Shown piece by piece: positions 18,829-27,503 of a stretch of 64,000 nt of DNA. The notes beneath the pieces are model-generated. The model was not told the DNA's origin. It made no database searches and saw only the letters and a program-made list of their open reading frames with translations. The DNA is from Hyphococcus formosus (GTDB taxonomy: Bacteria > Pseudomonadota > Alphaproteobacteria > Caulobacterales > Parvularculaceae). The DNA is taken from assembly GCF_046736345.1 (NCBI RefSeq), contig NZ_CP157210.1, forward strand, positions 2,542,001 to 2,606,000, in the 5' to 3' direction. The first letter of the stretch is position 1; each line of letters opens with the position of its first letter. The position numbers were made by a program, and so were the translations under genes.

Positions 18829-19638
18829 TTAACCAAGACCGAGCACATCACGCATCGTATAAAGGCCAGCGGGCTTGCCCATAACCCATTGCGCGGCTGC
18901 CACCGCACCCTTGGCAAAAAGACCGCGATCAATGGCGCTATGGGATAGGGTGATAACCTCTTGCATGCCCGTAAAAGCCACCTGATGTTCGCCCACAATA
19001 CCGCCACCGCGCATGACCGAAAAGCCGATGTCACCCTGCTTGCGTTTACCGGCTCTGGTGTCATCAACGCCCGAAGAGACCTGGTTAAGATCGACCCCGC
19101 GCCCGCGCGCCGCCGCCGCACCCAGCATCAAGGCCGTACCGGAGGGGGCATCGACCTTTGCGCGGTGATGGGCCTCGAAGATTTCGATATCGTAATCATC
19201 GCTAAGTGCTTTCGCACCGGCCTCAACAAGGGCGGTTAAAACATTAACGCCGACACTCATATTGCCGGACTTCACGATAGGAATGGATTTCGCCAGATCA
19301 GCGATCTGCGATTCTTCCTCATCGGAAAAACCGGTCGTGCCGATCACATGGGCGACGCCTTTTTCCGATGCGGCGCGGGCATTGCTGATTGTGACCTTGG
19401 GGGCGGTAAAATCGATCAACGCACCGGCCCGGGTGAGGCCTTTTTCCGCAGCGTCTTCGACCGCAAGGCCAATCGCATCAAGCCCCGCAAGCACGCCAAT
19501 ATCTTTACCAATATCGGGACCGTCCGGTCTTTCGAAACCACCTGCGAGCGTCGCGCCGGGGGTTTTCAAGATCTCAGCAACAATCGCGCGGCCCATGCGA
19601 CCACCGGCACCGGCAACTAAGATGGATGTTTTCGCCAT
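18829..19638 (-). CDS. dapB: 4-hydroxy-tetrahydrodipicolinate reductase
   Basis: A 269-residue DapB, which reduces 4-hydroxy-tetrahydrodipicolinate with NAD(P)H on the path to meso-diaminopimelate and lysine. It begins with the dinucleotide-binding motif VAGAGGRMGRAIVAEI. The middle holds LIDFTAPKVTISNAR and HVIGTTGFSDEE. The catalytic region FEAHHRAKVDAPSGTALMLG includes the His and Lys of the family signature E-x-H-H-x3-K-x-D-x-P-S-G-T-A. The C-terminus HSAIDRGLFAKGAVAAAQWV is also conserved. Length is normal. The DUF3088 gene lies 23 bp upstream. Confidence 0.97.
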   Translation of the reverse strand: MAKTSILVAGAGGRMGRAIVAEILKTPGATLAGGFERPDGPDIGKDIGVLAGLDAIGLAVEDAAEKGLTRAGALIDFTAPKVTISNARAASEKGVAHVIGTTGFSDEEESQIADLAKSIPIVKSGNMSVGVNVLTALVEAGAKALSDDYDIEIFEAHHRAKVDAPSGTALMLGAAAARGRGVDLNQVSSGVDDTRAGKRKQGDIGFSVMRGGGIVGEHQVAFTGMQEVITLSHSAIDRGLFAKGAVAAAQWVMGKPAGLYTMRDVLGLG

Positions 19639-19661
19639 GGGACTTCCTTACTCGACTGACT

Positions 19662-20006
19662 TCACGATCCGCGCGGGAACGCTGTTCCGTAGCGGTGCGC
19701 GAAATATTTCGCAATGTCTCGCGCATTATCAATGAACCGGGCCCCATTGGCGGTTTGAACCGGCGTGTCGCCGGCGTCGGAATTATCACCCAATAAAAGT
19801 GTCGGGCAATTTTGATGATCATCGCCCAACAGGCCCGTGAGTTCGAGACGCGGGCGGTCAATAGGTTGATAGCGGATATCGAGCGATTCTTTAATCGCAG
19901 GATAATAGCTCAGTACCCCCCATATTTCTGCACATTCCGGGCAAAATTCACGTCGGCCATTGGCCGAAAATCCCGGCGGTAGCAAAAATAATACGTCTCG
20001 CGTCAT
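19662..20006 (-). CDS. DUF3088 family protein
   Basis: A 114-residue protein resembling the DUF3088 family, which has a thioredoxin-like arrangement. It has LFLLPPGF near the start, then FCPECAEIWGVLSYYP with a CxxC pair at about residues 27-30. Later comes the hydrophilic stretch LELTGLLGDDHQNCPTLLLG and FIDNARDIAKYFAHRYG at the end. The CPEC pair could be redox-active or bind metal. No function is established. It starts one base from the stop of the sulfotransferase gene, so the two are translationally linked. Confidence 0.75.
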   Translation of the reverse strand: MTRDVLFLLPPGFSANGRREFCPECAEIWGVLSYYPAIKESLDIRYQPIDRPRLELTGLLGDDHQNCPTLLLGDNSDAGDTPVQTANGARFIDNARDIAKYFAHRYGTAFPRGS

Positions 20007-20007
20007 C

Positions 20008-20715
20008 TTAGTCCTTTCCAAATACCTTTTTATTCATAGTGGCGTCTTGGGCATCACCAAGACCGCCACCGCTCAGGGTTTGTTCTGCCCCTTCGCCCAT
20101 CAACATTTCAAGCACGGCTTTAGTCTCTTCTTGCGAGTTCACGCGCGGGAAGTCCATATCCGGTTCTGGCACGCCGAGAAACGCACAAAGCGGTGCCCAG
20201 CCATCCTTGACCTCGAAAACCAATAACCGCTCTGGCGCAATGGTGTTTTTCACGGCCTGAACATGGCGATCAAACGCATCGAGCATCTTGGCGCGGTCAT
20301 GCACATCGCCGCCGAGATAGCTCCATATCGCTTTTTCCGACAAGGTGCCAAAGGGCGTCGGTCGCGACATATCAACCATGCGCGGGCTCAAAATCGTTTC
20401 CTGGGTGGAGACGAACCATTTTTCCGGATCGCGGACCGTCAAAATTATTTTGGCATCGGGATAATGGTCGGCAAGTTCACGCCAGAAACCCGCAATCGGA
20501 AAATCGCAACCGGATTGATAGTTACTGAAAATCGTTTCCCAATCAGGAGTTTCACCGGCTTTCACCTGATCGGCTGCCCGGATCCACAGATCGATATGAC
20601 CCGGCGTCGCAAAGACCTCGCTCATATGATAGCACGGCCCGATCCCCAAGGTTTCCAATGCGACTTTCAACGATGCCGTACCCGTTCGGCCAAAACCAAC
20701 ACCAATAACTTTCAT
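20008..20715 (-). CDS. Sulfotransferase family protein
   Basis: A 235-residue protein of the P-loop sulfotransferase superfamily. The 5'-phosphosulfate-binding loop is seen in VIGVGFGRTGTASLKVALE at the N-terminus. The 3'-phosphate-binding segment is IILTVRDPEKWFVSTQETIL (about residues 110-130). The GCDFPIAGFWRELADHYPDAKI stretch is typical of the bacterial and algal group related to NAD-dependent epimerase/sulfotransferase proteins. The acceptor is unknown. The family is abundant in marine alphaproteobacteria, but no PAPS synthesis genes are nearby. Confidence 0.88.
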   Translation of the reverse strand: MKVIGVGFGRTGTASLKVALETLGIGPCYHMSEVFATPGHIDLWIRAADQVKAGETPDWETIFSNYQSGCDFPIAGFWRELADHYPDAKIILTVRDPEKWFVSTQETILSPRMVDMSRPTPFGTLSEKAIWSYLGGDVHDRAKMLDAFDRHVQAVKNTIAPERLLVFEVKDGWAPLCAFLGVPEPDMDFPRVNSQEETKAVLEMLMGEGAEQTLSGGGLGDAQDATMNKKVFGKD

Positions 20716-20828
20716 AATGTTCTCCCATTTCGGGCGAGCCTAGCACCATATTCAGAATGCGCATATCGCATTGACAATCAGAAATTGGGATTGCGCCTAA
20801 AAACCTTCCGACTATGTTCGCGCGGGTT

Positions 20829-22097
20829 ATGTCACGCATTCCTTCCCTCCGCGTTTTTCGCCATCAAGGTTATCGGCATTATTGGTTCGCCCGGCAGTTG
20901 ATTTCTGCTGAGCGTCAAATGGTGGCCGTTGCTATTGGCTGGCAGATTTATGACCTCGCGCGGGAAACCCGTTCGGTGGAGGAGTCGGCCTTCCTGCTTG
21001 GGCTTGTTGGTCTTGCGCAGTTTCTGCCGGTTTTCTTTCTCTCACTGGTGGGTGGTCAGGCCGCAGACCGGCTAAACCGAAAAATGATTTTGGTGGCCTC
21101 GAACCTGATCCGCTTGCTGATCATTGGGGTTCTGTTTACCGCGAGTTTCTATCCGGCGGCGGTTGCCATCCCTGCGATTTTTATTGCGGCGACGCTGACC
21201 GGCGGGGTGAATGCGTTCACGCCCGCAGCGGCCAATTCGCTTTACCCAACGCTTGTGCCGCGCGAAGACCTGCCGGTTGCGATTGTGTGGAATTCGCTCG
21301 GGTTTCAGACCGCGGCAATCTTCGGCCCGGCGATTGGCGGGTTTTTATATATTGGCGGGCCGCAGGTGGTTTACGCCACCGGTGCGGTGCTAATCGCCAT
21401 CGCCATTGCCAGCCTTTGGACCGCGCAAACCCCCGCCCATGTGCCCAACAAACAGGCACGCGGCGTTAAAATGGTATTCGAAGGGTTACGCTATGTGCGT
21501 GATAATAAAGTCGTGCTCGGATCAATCTCACTTGATCTGGTGGTGGTCTTTTTCGGCGGTGTGACCGCATTATTACCGGTCTTTGCGCGCGATGTTTTGC
21601 ATATCGGCACCGAAGGGCTCGGGTTCTTGCGGGCCGCGCCAGCCATCGGGGCCGGACTGGTGGCGCTGGCGCTCGCCATCAAACCTTTTAGCCGCCGGGT
21701 CGGCTTTTGGATGTTAAGCGCGATTGCGGTTTATGGCCTTGCCATGCTGGGCTTTGCGCTCTCCCCCTATTTCTGGCTTTCCATGATCATGCTTGCCATC
21801 ACCGGCGCGGCCGACATGGTGTCGATGTATGTGCGATCGTCGGTGATGCAGCTCGCCACGCCGGATGGCATGCGCGGCCGGGTTTCATCGGTGTCGTTCA
21901 TTTTCGTTTCAGCATCGAATGAGCTTGGCGAATTTGAAAGCGGTGTCGCTGCGCGCTTTCTTGGCCCGGTCGGGGCGGTTCTGTTGGGCGGTGTTGTTTC
22001 GATTGTTGCGGCGGGCGCGTGGATCAAACTGTTCCCGGCGCTGGCGCGCGCGGACCGCTTCGAAGACACAGCGACCATCGGGCAGGAAAAAGCCTAA
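20829..22097 (+). CDS. MFS transporter (multidrug/exporter type, DHA3-like)
   Basis: A 422-residue major facilitator with twelve predicted membrane spans. The N-terminus SLRVFRHQGYRHYWFARQLI, the loop LVGGQAADRLNRKMILVASN between spans 2 and 3 (the MFS GxxxDRxxRR element) and ANSLYPTLVPREDLPVAIVWNS are typical of the enterobactin-exporter/DHA3 branch. ATG 20814 is a possible alternative start, adding five residues; neither has a clear ribosome site. The 3' end overlaps the convergent hydrolase gene by 4 bp. The substrate cannot be predicted. Confidence 0.85.
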   Translation: MSRIPSLRVFRHQGYRHYWFARQLISAERQMVAVAIGWQIYDLARETRSVEESAFLLGLVGLAQFLPVFFLSLVGGQAADRLNRKMILVASNLIRLLIIGVLFTASFYPAAVAIPAIFIAATLTGGVNAFTPAAANSLYPTLVPREDLPVAIVWNSLGFQTAAIFGPAIGGFLYIGGPQVVYATGAVLIAIAIASLWTAQTPAHVPNKQARGVKMVFEGLRYVRDNKVVLGSISLDLVVVFFGGVTALLPVFARDVLHIGTEGLGFLRAAPAIGAGLVALALAIKPFSRRVGFWMLSAIAVYGLAMLGFALSPYFWLSMIMLAITGAADMVSMYVRSSVMQLATPDGMRGRVSSVSFIFVSASNELGEFESGVAARFLGPVGAVLLGGVVSIVAAGAWIKLFPALARADRFEDTATIGQEKA

Positions 22098-23194
22098 CTC
22101 GCAGCCTCCAGCGTTGCGAGATTTTCGACTTTCCACGTCAGGCGATAGGTCACCATATAGGCGTCATGGTCGGATAGCATTTTACCGTTGCGCGGTTTTT
22201 CAAACATCTTTTCCGCGCGGATCGGGCGAATATCAATTTGCGGCACACCGGCAAAACCCTGCAGGTCTTGGGTGTCGAGCCAAGGGGCGTCGCCCGTCCA
22301 TGGCATGCGCGCATCACAAGCCGATTGCGGCTCAAGACAATATTGCGCCACCAGCTTACCCGGCAGGGTCTTGGCATTATGCCCAAAGCGGTCTTCTGAA
22401 TGGCGGGTGTTGAAATCACCGGCGTAAATGATCGGCCAATTGGGGTTGAGCGATTGCGCCATCAGCGCGCCCATTTCATCAACCTGTTGGCGATGGGCGG
22501 CGAGCGCCCGCGCCGCTGAAACACCGGACGCACCATTGGAATTGAGATGCGTGTTTAGAATCTGGATCGGCGCAGGCGCACCGGGGATCTCTATCACGGC
22601 GATCATTGCGCCTTTATTGGCAAGGCAATCATAACCGGCGCAGCTGTTTTCCTGAAACGGCGTCATATGCGCCGCAATCACCGGATAATCGCTGAAAATA
22701 AAAAGCCCGGATGACAGAACCTTACCGATGCGCTCGCCCTTTAAAAAGCGGCGGGCACGGACGAACCCTTGGTCAATGCGCGGCAGGTCAAGCGCGGTCA
22801 CGTCTTTTGCGCTCGGGCCAGAGATTTTATGGGCATAAGGCGCGCCAACCGCTTCGGATGCGGGGGTAAATGCCTCCTGAAGGACGATTACATCGGGTGC
22901 GCGCTCCGCCGCATGCAACGCGACCATGTCACGGGCAATTTCCTTCAACGCCGCCGGGCGACCACGCCGAATCGGCCACGGCAACCCAGCGACATTATAC
23001 GTCATCACCGAAAAATCCATCGACGCTGTCCCCCGCGCAGCATCGATCTTGATCCTCGGTGATTTCGTCAAATGTTGGACCGTGGGCGGATTATCGGCTT
23101 CGGTGGAATTACCGGAAAGCGCCGTGAATGCGCTCAGAACCAGTGCCGAAGCAACCAGTAGCGGCGTGCGAACGCGATTTCCAAACTTCATCAT
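22094..23194 (-). CDS. Exported endonuclease/exonuclease/phosphatase (EEP) family hydrolase
   Basis: A 366-residue protein with a signal peptide (RTPLLVASALVLSAFTALSG). It has the EEP (DNase I/sphingomyelinase-like) fold. FSVMTYNVAGLP provides the first Asn, IVLQEAF the metal-binding Glu, ILNTHLNS the catalytic His region, IIYAGDFNTRH the Asp/Asn pair and LSDHDAYMVTY the closing DH. All catalytic residues appear present. Sphingomyelinase-, phosphatase- or nuclease-like activity outside the cytoplasm is possible. MM at 23194/23191 gives the best signal peptide start. Confidence 0.85.
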   Translation of the reverse strand: MMKFGNRVRTPLLVASALVLSAFTALSGNSTEADNPPTVQHLTKSPRIKIDAARGTASMDFSVMTYNVAGLPWPIRRGRPAALKEIARDMVALHAAERAPDVIVLQEAFTPASEAVGAPYAHKISGPSAKDVTALDLPRIDQGFVRARRFLKGERIGKVLSSGLFIFSDYPVIAAHMTPFQENSCAGYDCLANKGAMIAVIEIPGAPAPIQILNTHLNSNGASGVSAARALAAHRQQVDEMGALMAQSLNPNWPIIYAGDFNTRHSEDRFGHNAKTLPGKLVAQYCLEPQSACDARMPWTGDAPWLDTQDLQGFAGVPQIDIRPIRAEKMFEKPRNGKMLSDHDAYMVTYRLTWKVENLATLEAAS

Positions 23195-23362
23195 CACAAA
23201 GCCGATATGCCCCAATGATTGAGGCTATGGCGGAAGTCTATGACAGGAATTTATCCGGCAGATGAAAGTTTTATGGCGATAAACACCGTAGGCGGACCAA
23301 GTGCGCCTTATTTATTGTTAATGGCGGGAGGCGCGCGCAATCTATGCGCTGTTTTTGGTGCG

Positions 23363-23653
23363 CTAACCATTCAAGCTAAGATACAGGTCATCCCAGTCCG
23401 GATTAATCGCTTCGATCATCCGTAACTTCCAGCTGCGATTCCATTTTTTGATTTGTTTTTCACGAAGGAGTGCTGCCTCACGAGTATCGTGGGTCTCATA
23501 CCAAACGAGTCGACCGACATCATATTTTGCCGTGAACCCTTTGCGGATTTTTTCTTTATGTTCCCAAACCCGTCGGCCTAAATCATCGGTCGATCCCGTA
23601 TAGAGCGTGCCATTACGTTTACTCGCGAGGATATAAACAAAAAATGGTTTCAT
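23363..23653 (-). CDS. GIY-YIG nuclease family protein
   Basis: A 96-residue single-domain GIY-YIG protein of the UPF0213/YhbQ-like group. The signature is VYILASKRNGTLYTGSTDDLGRRVWEHK, in which the GIY element is VYI and the YIG element is YTG, with a conserved Arg ten residues on. The Glu and Asn-like positions appear later in REAALLREKQIKKWNRSWK. These small proteins are numerous in alphaproteobacteria. Some are implicated in DNA repair or mobile elements, but the function of this group is not settled. It is flanked by noncoding DNA with REP-like hairpins on its upstream side. Confidence 0.88.
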   Translation of the reverse strand: MKPFFVYILASKRNGTLYTGSTDDLGRRVWEHKEKIRKGFTAKYDVGRLVWYETHDTREAALLREKQIKKWNRSWKLRMIEAINPDWDDLYLSLNG

Positions 23654-23702
23654 TCCCCGAGCCTAAAACCCTTCGCCAAAATCCGCCAGCCGACTAATTG
23701 TA

Positions 23703-23795
23703 TTGGATTCTGGACCCCCGCCTTCGCGGGGGAGGACGGTGGTGGTGTCCCCAAAACCGACGATCCCCGCGCAGGCGGGGATCCAGTCAGTACAG
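23703..23795. repeat. Pair of REP-like inverted hairpins
   Basis: Two GC-rich palindromes face each other between dnaJ and the GIY-YIG gene. 23715-23732 has arms CCCCCGC/GCGGGGG with loop CTTC. 23762-23783 has arms GATCCCCGC/GCGGGGATC with loop GCAG. The outer flanks are also related (TTGGATTCTGGA on the left; ATCCAGTCA on the right, inverted). This resembles dispersed TGGATCCCCGC-type intergenic repeats seen in many alphaproteobacterial genomes. They may also end transcription of dnaJ. Confidence 0.75.
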
Positions 23796-23818
23796 AAGAA
23801 ATTTCACCGCGTGCGGTA

Positions 23819-24976
23819 TCAGCGACCGTCGGTGACGTTTTCCCAGAAATTCTTGGCGCGGTCGAAAAAGCCCCGTGATTGTGGGCAGGCCGCTTCGCCG
23901 CCGCCGGCCTCACAGAATTGGCGCAGCAGGTCTTTTTGTTCGGCGTTGAGGCCCGTTGGGGTTTCGACCTGAACCTCGACATAAAGATCGCCACGGCCTT
24001 TTTGGTTCAGGACCGTCATGCCTTTTGACCGTACACGGAAGCGTTTTCCGGTTTGCGCCCCTTCGGGCACAGAGATTTTAACGCGCCCGCCATCAATGGT
24101 CGGCGCTTCGAAATCACCGCCCAAGGCCGCCGTCGTCATGGGAATCGGCATCATGCAATAAAGGTCTGCGCCGTCCCGCTCGAACAAATCATGTTCTGTG
24201 ACGTGAACGAAAATATAGAGATCGCCCTCGGGGCCACCGCGCGGTCCGGCCTCGCCCTCGCCCGAAAGGCGAATGCGGGTACCGTCTTCGATGCCGGCTG
24301 GCACATCGACACTTAACGTGCGCTCGCGCCGGACACGGCCCTGACCGCCACAATCTGTACACGGATCGGCAATCACCTGACCTTCGCCATGACAATGCGG
24401 GCAGCTGCGTTCAATGGTGAAGAAGCCCTGCTGAACACGAACCCGGCCTGCGCCCTTACAGGTGCCGCAATGGGTTGGCCCAGAGCCCGGCTTTGCGCCC
24501 GACCCTTCGCAGGATTCGCAAGCCACAGAGCCCGGTACGCGAATTTCGGTTTTCTTGCCCGCAAAGGCGTCTTCGAGGCTGATTTCAAGATTATATTTGA
24601 GGTCCGCGCCACGGCCCGGTCCACCGCGACGACCACCGCGCTGACCGCCCATAAATTCGCCGAAGATTTCGTCGAAAATATCGCCAAATCCAGCAGCGCC
24701 CGCGCCGCCACCAAAGCCGCCGCCCATACCGCCATGGCCGTTTGCGCCATTTTGAAACGCCGCGTGACCAAACCGGTCATAGGCCGCGCGTTTCTGATCG
24801 TCGGACAGGATTTCGTAGGCTTCGCCTAATTCTTTGAATTTTTTTTCCGCTTCCGGATCACCCTGATTTCGGTCGGGATGATATTGCATCGCGCGCTTAC
24901 GGAAGGCCGATTTAATGGCCGCGCCGTCTGCGCCGCGTTCTACGCCCAGAACTTCATAATAACATGCTTGCGCCAT
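23819..24976 (-). CDS. dnaJ: Chaperone DnaJ
   Basis: A 385-residue full-length (type I) DnaJ, co-chaperone that delivers clients to DnaK and stimulates its ATPase. The J domain (residues about 3-70) has YYEVLGVERGAD and the HPD motif in MQYHPDRNQG. A Gly-rich region follows (GGMGGGFGGGAGAAGFGDIFDEIF). The four zinc-binding repeats are visible: CESCEGSG, CGTCKGAG, CPHCHGEG and CTDCGGQG. The C-terminal client-binding domains complete it. ATG 24976 is selected because the J domain starts there. It follows dnaK on the same strand after a strong hairpin. Confidence 0.97.
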   Translation of the reverse strand: MAQACYYEVLGVERGADGAAIKSAFRKRAMQYHPDRNQGDPEAEKKFKELGEAYEILSDDQKRAAYDRFGHAAFQNGANGHGGMGGGFGGGAGAAGFGDIFDEIFGEFMGGQRGGRRGGPGRGADLKYNLEISLEDAFAGKKTEIRVPGSVACESCEGSGAKPGSGPTHCGTCKGAGRVRVQQGFFTIERSCPHCHGEGQVIADPCTDCGGQGRVRRERTLSVDVPAGIEDGTRIRLSGEGEAGPRGGPEGDLYIFVHVTEHDLFERDGADLYCMMPIPMTTAALGGDFEAPTIDGGRVKISVPEGAQTGKRFRVRSKGMTVLNQKGRGDLYVEVQVETPTGLNAEQKDLLRQFCEAGGGEAACPQSRGFFDRAKNFWENVTDGR

Positions 24977-25065
24977 AGTGATTTTCGCGCCCGTCTTACT
25001 GGGGTTTTTAACGCAACCCCTTTGGCCGGATTTGCGCCCATTAGAACGTACCCGGTTGAAATGAC

Positions 25066-25092
25066 TGCGCCGCGCATATTCTGCGCGGCGCA
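25066..25092. terminator. Strong hairpin in the dnaK-dnaJ gap
   Basis: A perfect 11-bp inverted repeat (TGCGCCGCGCA / TGCGCGGCGCA) with a 5-nt loop (TATTC) lies 10 bp beyond the dnaK stop codon. There is no clear U-run on the leftward transcript. It may therefore be a partial terminator, an RNA processing or a stabilising element that sets the dnaK to dnaJ ratio, rather than a full terminator. Confidence 0.6.
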
Positions 25093-25101
25093 ATTAATGG
25101 T

Positions 25102-27027
25102 TTAGTCTTTCTTGTCGCCGTCGACTTCTTCGAAGTCCGCGTCGACAACATCATCGTTGTCTTCTGCGGCGCTATCAGCTGCAGCCGCAGCGGCACCGCC
25201 ATCTTCATCTTCGGCACCGGCCTCATACATGGCTTCGCCAAGTTTCATGGTCGCGGTTGCGAGTGTTCCGGCAGCGTTGTTGATGTCATCAACGCTTGCG
25301 TTCTCATCTTCGAGCTTGGCTTTAAGCGCGGCCAAGGCATCATCAATGGCTGACCGATCTTCCGGCGCGAGCTTGTCGCCATGTTCTTCAACATTTTTCT
25401 CTGTCGAATGGACAAGTGCTTCGGCGCGGTTCCTCGCTTCGACGCCTTCACGACGCTGCTTATCGGCGTCCGCATTGGCTTCGGCGTCTTTGACCATTTT
25501 TTCGATATCGTCATCGGACAAGCCACCGCTCGCCTGAATACGGATCGACTGTTCTTTGTTGGTCGCTTTGTCCTTGGCTGAAACGTGGACAATACCGTTG
25601 GCGTCGATATCGAAGGTCACTTCGATTTGCGGCACACCCCGCGGCGCTGGCGGAAGGCCCACAAGATCGAACTGGCCAAGGCTCTTATTATCGGCGGCCA
25701 TTTCGCGCTCACCCTGGAAGACACGGATCGTCACAGCGGACTGGTTGTCTTCAGCGGTCGAGAAGGTCTGCGACTTTTTCGTCGGGATCGTCGTGTTTCG
25801 GTCGATCAGACGGGTAAAGACACCACCCAAGGTCTCGATACCGAGCGACAATGGCGTAACGTCGAGAAGCAGAACGTCTTTGACGTCACCTTGAAGAACA
25901 CCGGCCTGAATTGCGGCACCAAGGGCAACAACTTCGTCAGGGTTCACGCCTTTATGCGGGTCTTTGCCAAAGAACTGTTTTACCGTTTCCTGAACCTTTG
26001 GCATCCGGGTCATACCACCGACAAGGATCACTTCGTCGATATCGCCAGATGTCAGGCCAGCGTCTTTGAGCGCTTCTTTACAAGGCGCAACCGTACGCTT
26101 GACGAGATCCTCAACGAGGCTTTCGAATTTCGCCCGTGAGAGCTTCATGGTCAGGTGTTTCGGACCAGACGCATCAGCAGTGATGAACGGCAAGTTCACT
26201 TCATAGCTTGATGTGGTTGAAAGCTCTTTCTTGGCTTTCTCCGCTTCTTCTTTCAGGCGCTGCAGCGCAAGTTTGTCTTTGCGCAGATCAATGCCCTGAT
26301 CTTTTTTGAACTCATCCGCGAGATAATCAACGATACGAAGGTCAAAGTCCTCACCACCAAGGAAGGTGTCACCATTGGTTGAAAGCACTTCGAAAACGCC
26401 GTCGCCGATTTCGAGGATCGAAATATCGAAGGTACCGCCGCCAAGGTCATAAACCGCGATTTTCTGACCGCCGGTTTTCTTGTCGAGGCCATAAGCAAGC
26501 GCCGCCGCTGTTGGCTCGTTGATGATCCGAAGGACCTCAAGGCCAGCGATTTTACCGGCGTCTTTTGTGGCCTGACGCTGGGCGTCGTTAAAGTAAGCAG
26601 GAACCGTGATAACCGCTTGGGTTACATCCTGGCCGAGATAGCTTTCGGCGGTTTCTTTCATTTTCTGAAGGATAAACGCAGAAATCTGTGAAGGGGCGTA
26701 TTTCTCGCCGCGCGATTCAACCCATGCATCGCCATTGTCACCTTTGACAATTTTGTAGGGGACCATCTCTTTGTCTTTTTGCGCGGTCGGGTCGTCATAA
26801 GGGCGACCGATCAAGCGCTTAATCGCGAAAAAAGTATTTTCCGGGTTGGTGACTGCCTGGCGCCGCGCTGGCTGGCCCATCAGGCGCTCATTGTCCTCTG
26901 TGAAAGCAACAACCGACGGCGTCGTCCGCGCGCCTTCGGCGTTTTCAATCACTTTCGGCTCTTTACCCTCCATGACGGCGACGCAAGAGTTCGTCGTACC
27001 GAGGTCAATGCCAATTACCTTACCCAT
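25102..27027 (-). CDS. dnaK: Chaperone DnaK (Hsp70)
   Basis: A 641-residue Hsp70. The ATPase domain starts with GIDLGTTNSCVAVMEG and includes the phosphate 2 motif IAVYDLGGGTFDISILEIGDG and the adenosine motif VILVGGMTRMPKVQ. The interdomain linker is DVLLLDVTPLSLGIETLGG. The substrate-binding beta domain and helical lid follow, ending in an acidic tail (DDVVDADFEEVDGDKKD) with the EEVD-like ending typical of bacteria. It folds and refolds proteins with DnaJ and GrpE. The organisation dnaK-dnaJ is standard; grpE is not adjacent. Confidence 0.98.
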   Translation of the reverse strand: MGKVIGIDLGTTNSCVAVMEGKEPKVIENAEGARTTPSVVAFTEDNERLMGQPARRQAVTNPENTFFAIKRLIGRPYDDPTAQKDKEMVPYKIVKGDNGDAWVESRGEKYAPSQISAFILQKMKETAESYLGQDVTQAVITVPAYFNDAQRQATKDAGKIAGLEVLRIINEPTAAALAYGLDKKTGGQKIAVYDLGGGTFDISILEIGDGVFEVLSTNGDTFLGGEDFDLRIVDYLADEFKKDQGIDLRKDKLALQRLKEEAEKAKKELSTTSSYEVNLPFITADASGPKHLTMKLSRAKFESLVEDLVKRTVAPCKEALKDAGLTSGDIDEVILVGGMTRMPKVQETVKQFFGKDPHKGVNPDEVVALGAAIQAGVLQGDVKDVLLLDVTPLSLGIETLGGVFTRLIDRNTTIPTKKSQTFSTAEDNQSAVTIRVFQGEREMAADNKSLGQFDLVGLPPAPRGVPQIEVTFDIDANGIVHVSAKDKATNKEQSIRIQASGGLSDDDIEKMVKDAEANADADKQRREGVEARNRAEALVHSTEKNVEEHGDKLAPEDRSAIDDALAALKAKLEDENASVDDINNAAGTLATATMKLGEAMYEAGAEDEDGGAAAAAADSAAEDNDDVVDADFEEVDGDKKD

Positions 27028-27503
27028 TCGTTCGTTCTCCGTTTTAGCGAGCTGTCCATTTATTCCCGGCCTTTACGTCGGGCCTCAAAAATGAAGTGGC
27101 GCCAAAAAGCGCCGGAAGCGGACACGCCCCTGATCATCAGTGACACAAAATGGTCGCAGTCACCCAAAATTCAATTGGCCCCGACTGCGACGTTCGGGCG
27201 GGATATAAGTAGGGGCGAAACAGGTCGCAACCCCGTGAGCATGGGCATTGCGCCAAAAATTTGGACGAATGCTCAAGAACCACGATCACGGTGTGAATTA
27301 GACGGCCCTGACCGAGCGAACCGGATTCGATTATGGCCATGATTTCGGAGCGCGATGTGGGCCGAGACGGACGACTACAGAGCGGACATTAGGCGTTCTA
27401 ATTGGCGTCGCCATTACCCTCTTGAGGGAATTGCTTACTCGACCCAGAATATGCAAATGTGTGATATTATCACACTTTCTTTTATTTGTGGGCGGGAGAA
27501 CAC
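27028..27503. promoter_or_regulatory. Divergent dnaK / methyltransferase intergenic region with two inverted repeats
   Basis: This 476-bp gap separates divergent dnaK and the methyltransferase gene. It holds an inverted repeat GTCGCAGTC (27153-27161) / GACTGCGAC (27183-27191) with a 21-nt loop, about 130 bp upstream of dnaK. It also holds a 17-bp palindrome at 27459-27475, described separately. The first resembles CIRCE only in layout, not in sequence, and I could not place a convincing RpoH promoter. No gene is supported in the rest of the gap. Confidence 0.5.
27459..27475. promoter_or_regulatory. Operator-like palindrome upstream of methyltransferase
   Basis: GTGTGATA-T-TATCACAC is a perfect 8-bp inverted repeat around one central base, ending 28 bp before ATG 27504. 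It resembles CRP/FNR-type sites (TGTGA/TCACA), but the inner spacing is 5 rather than 6. It is a likely binding site for a dimeric regulator. Confidence 0.5.

Noticed and set aside
27028..27200. CIRCE element or RpoH promoter for dnaK
   Set aside because: The inverted repeat differs from the CIRCE consensus TTAGCACTC, and no -35/-10 pair with correct RpoH spacing was found.
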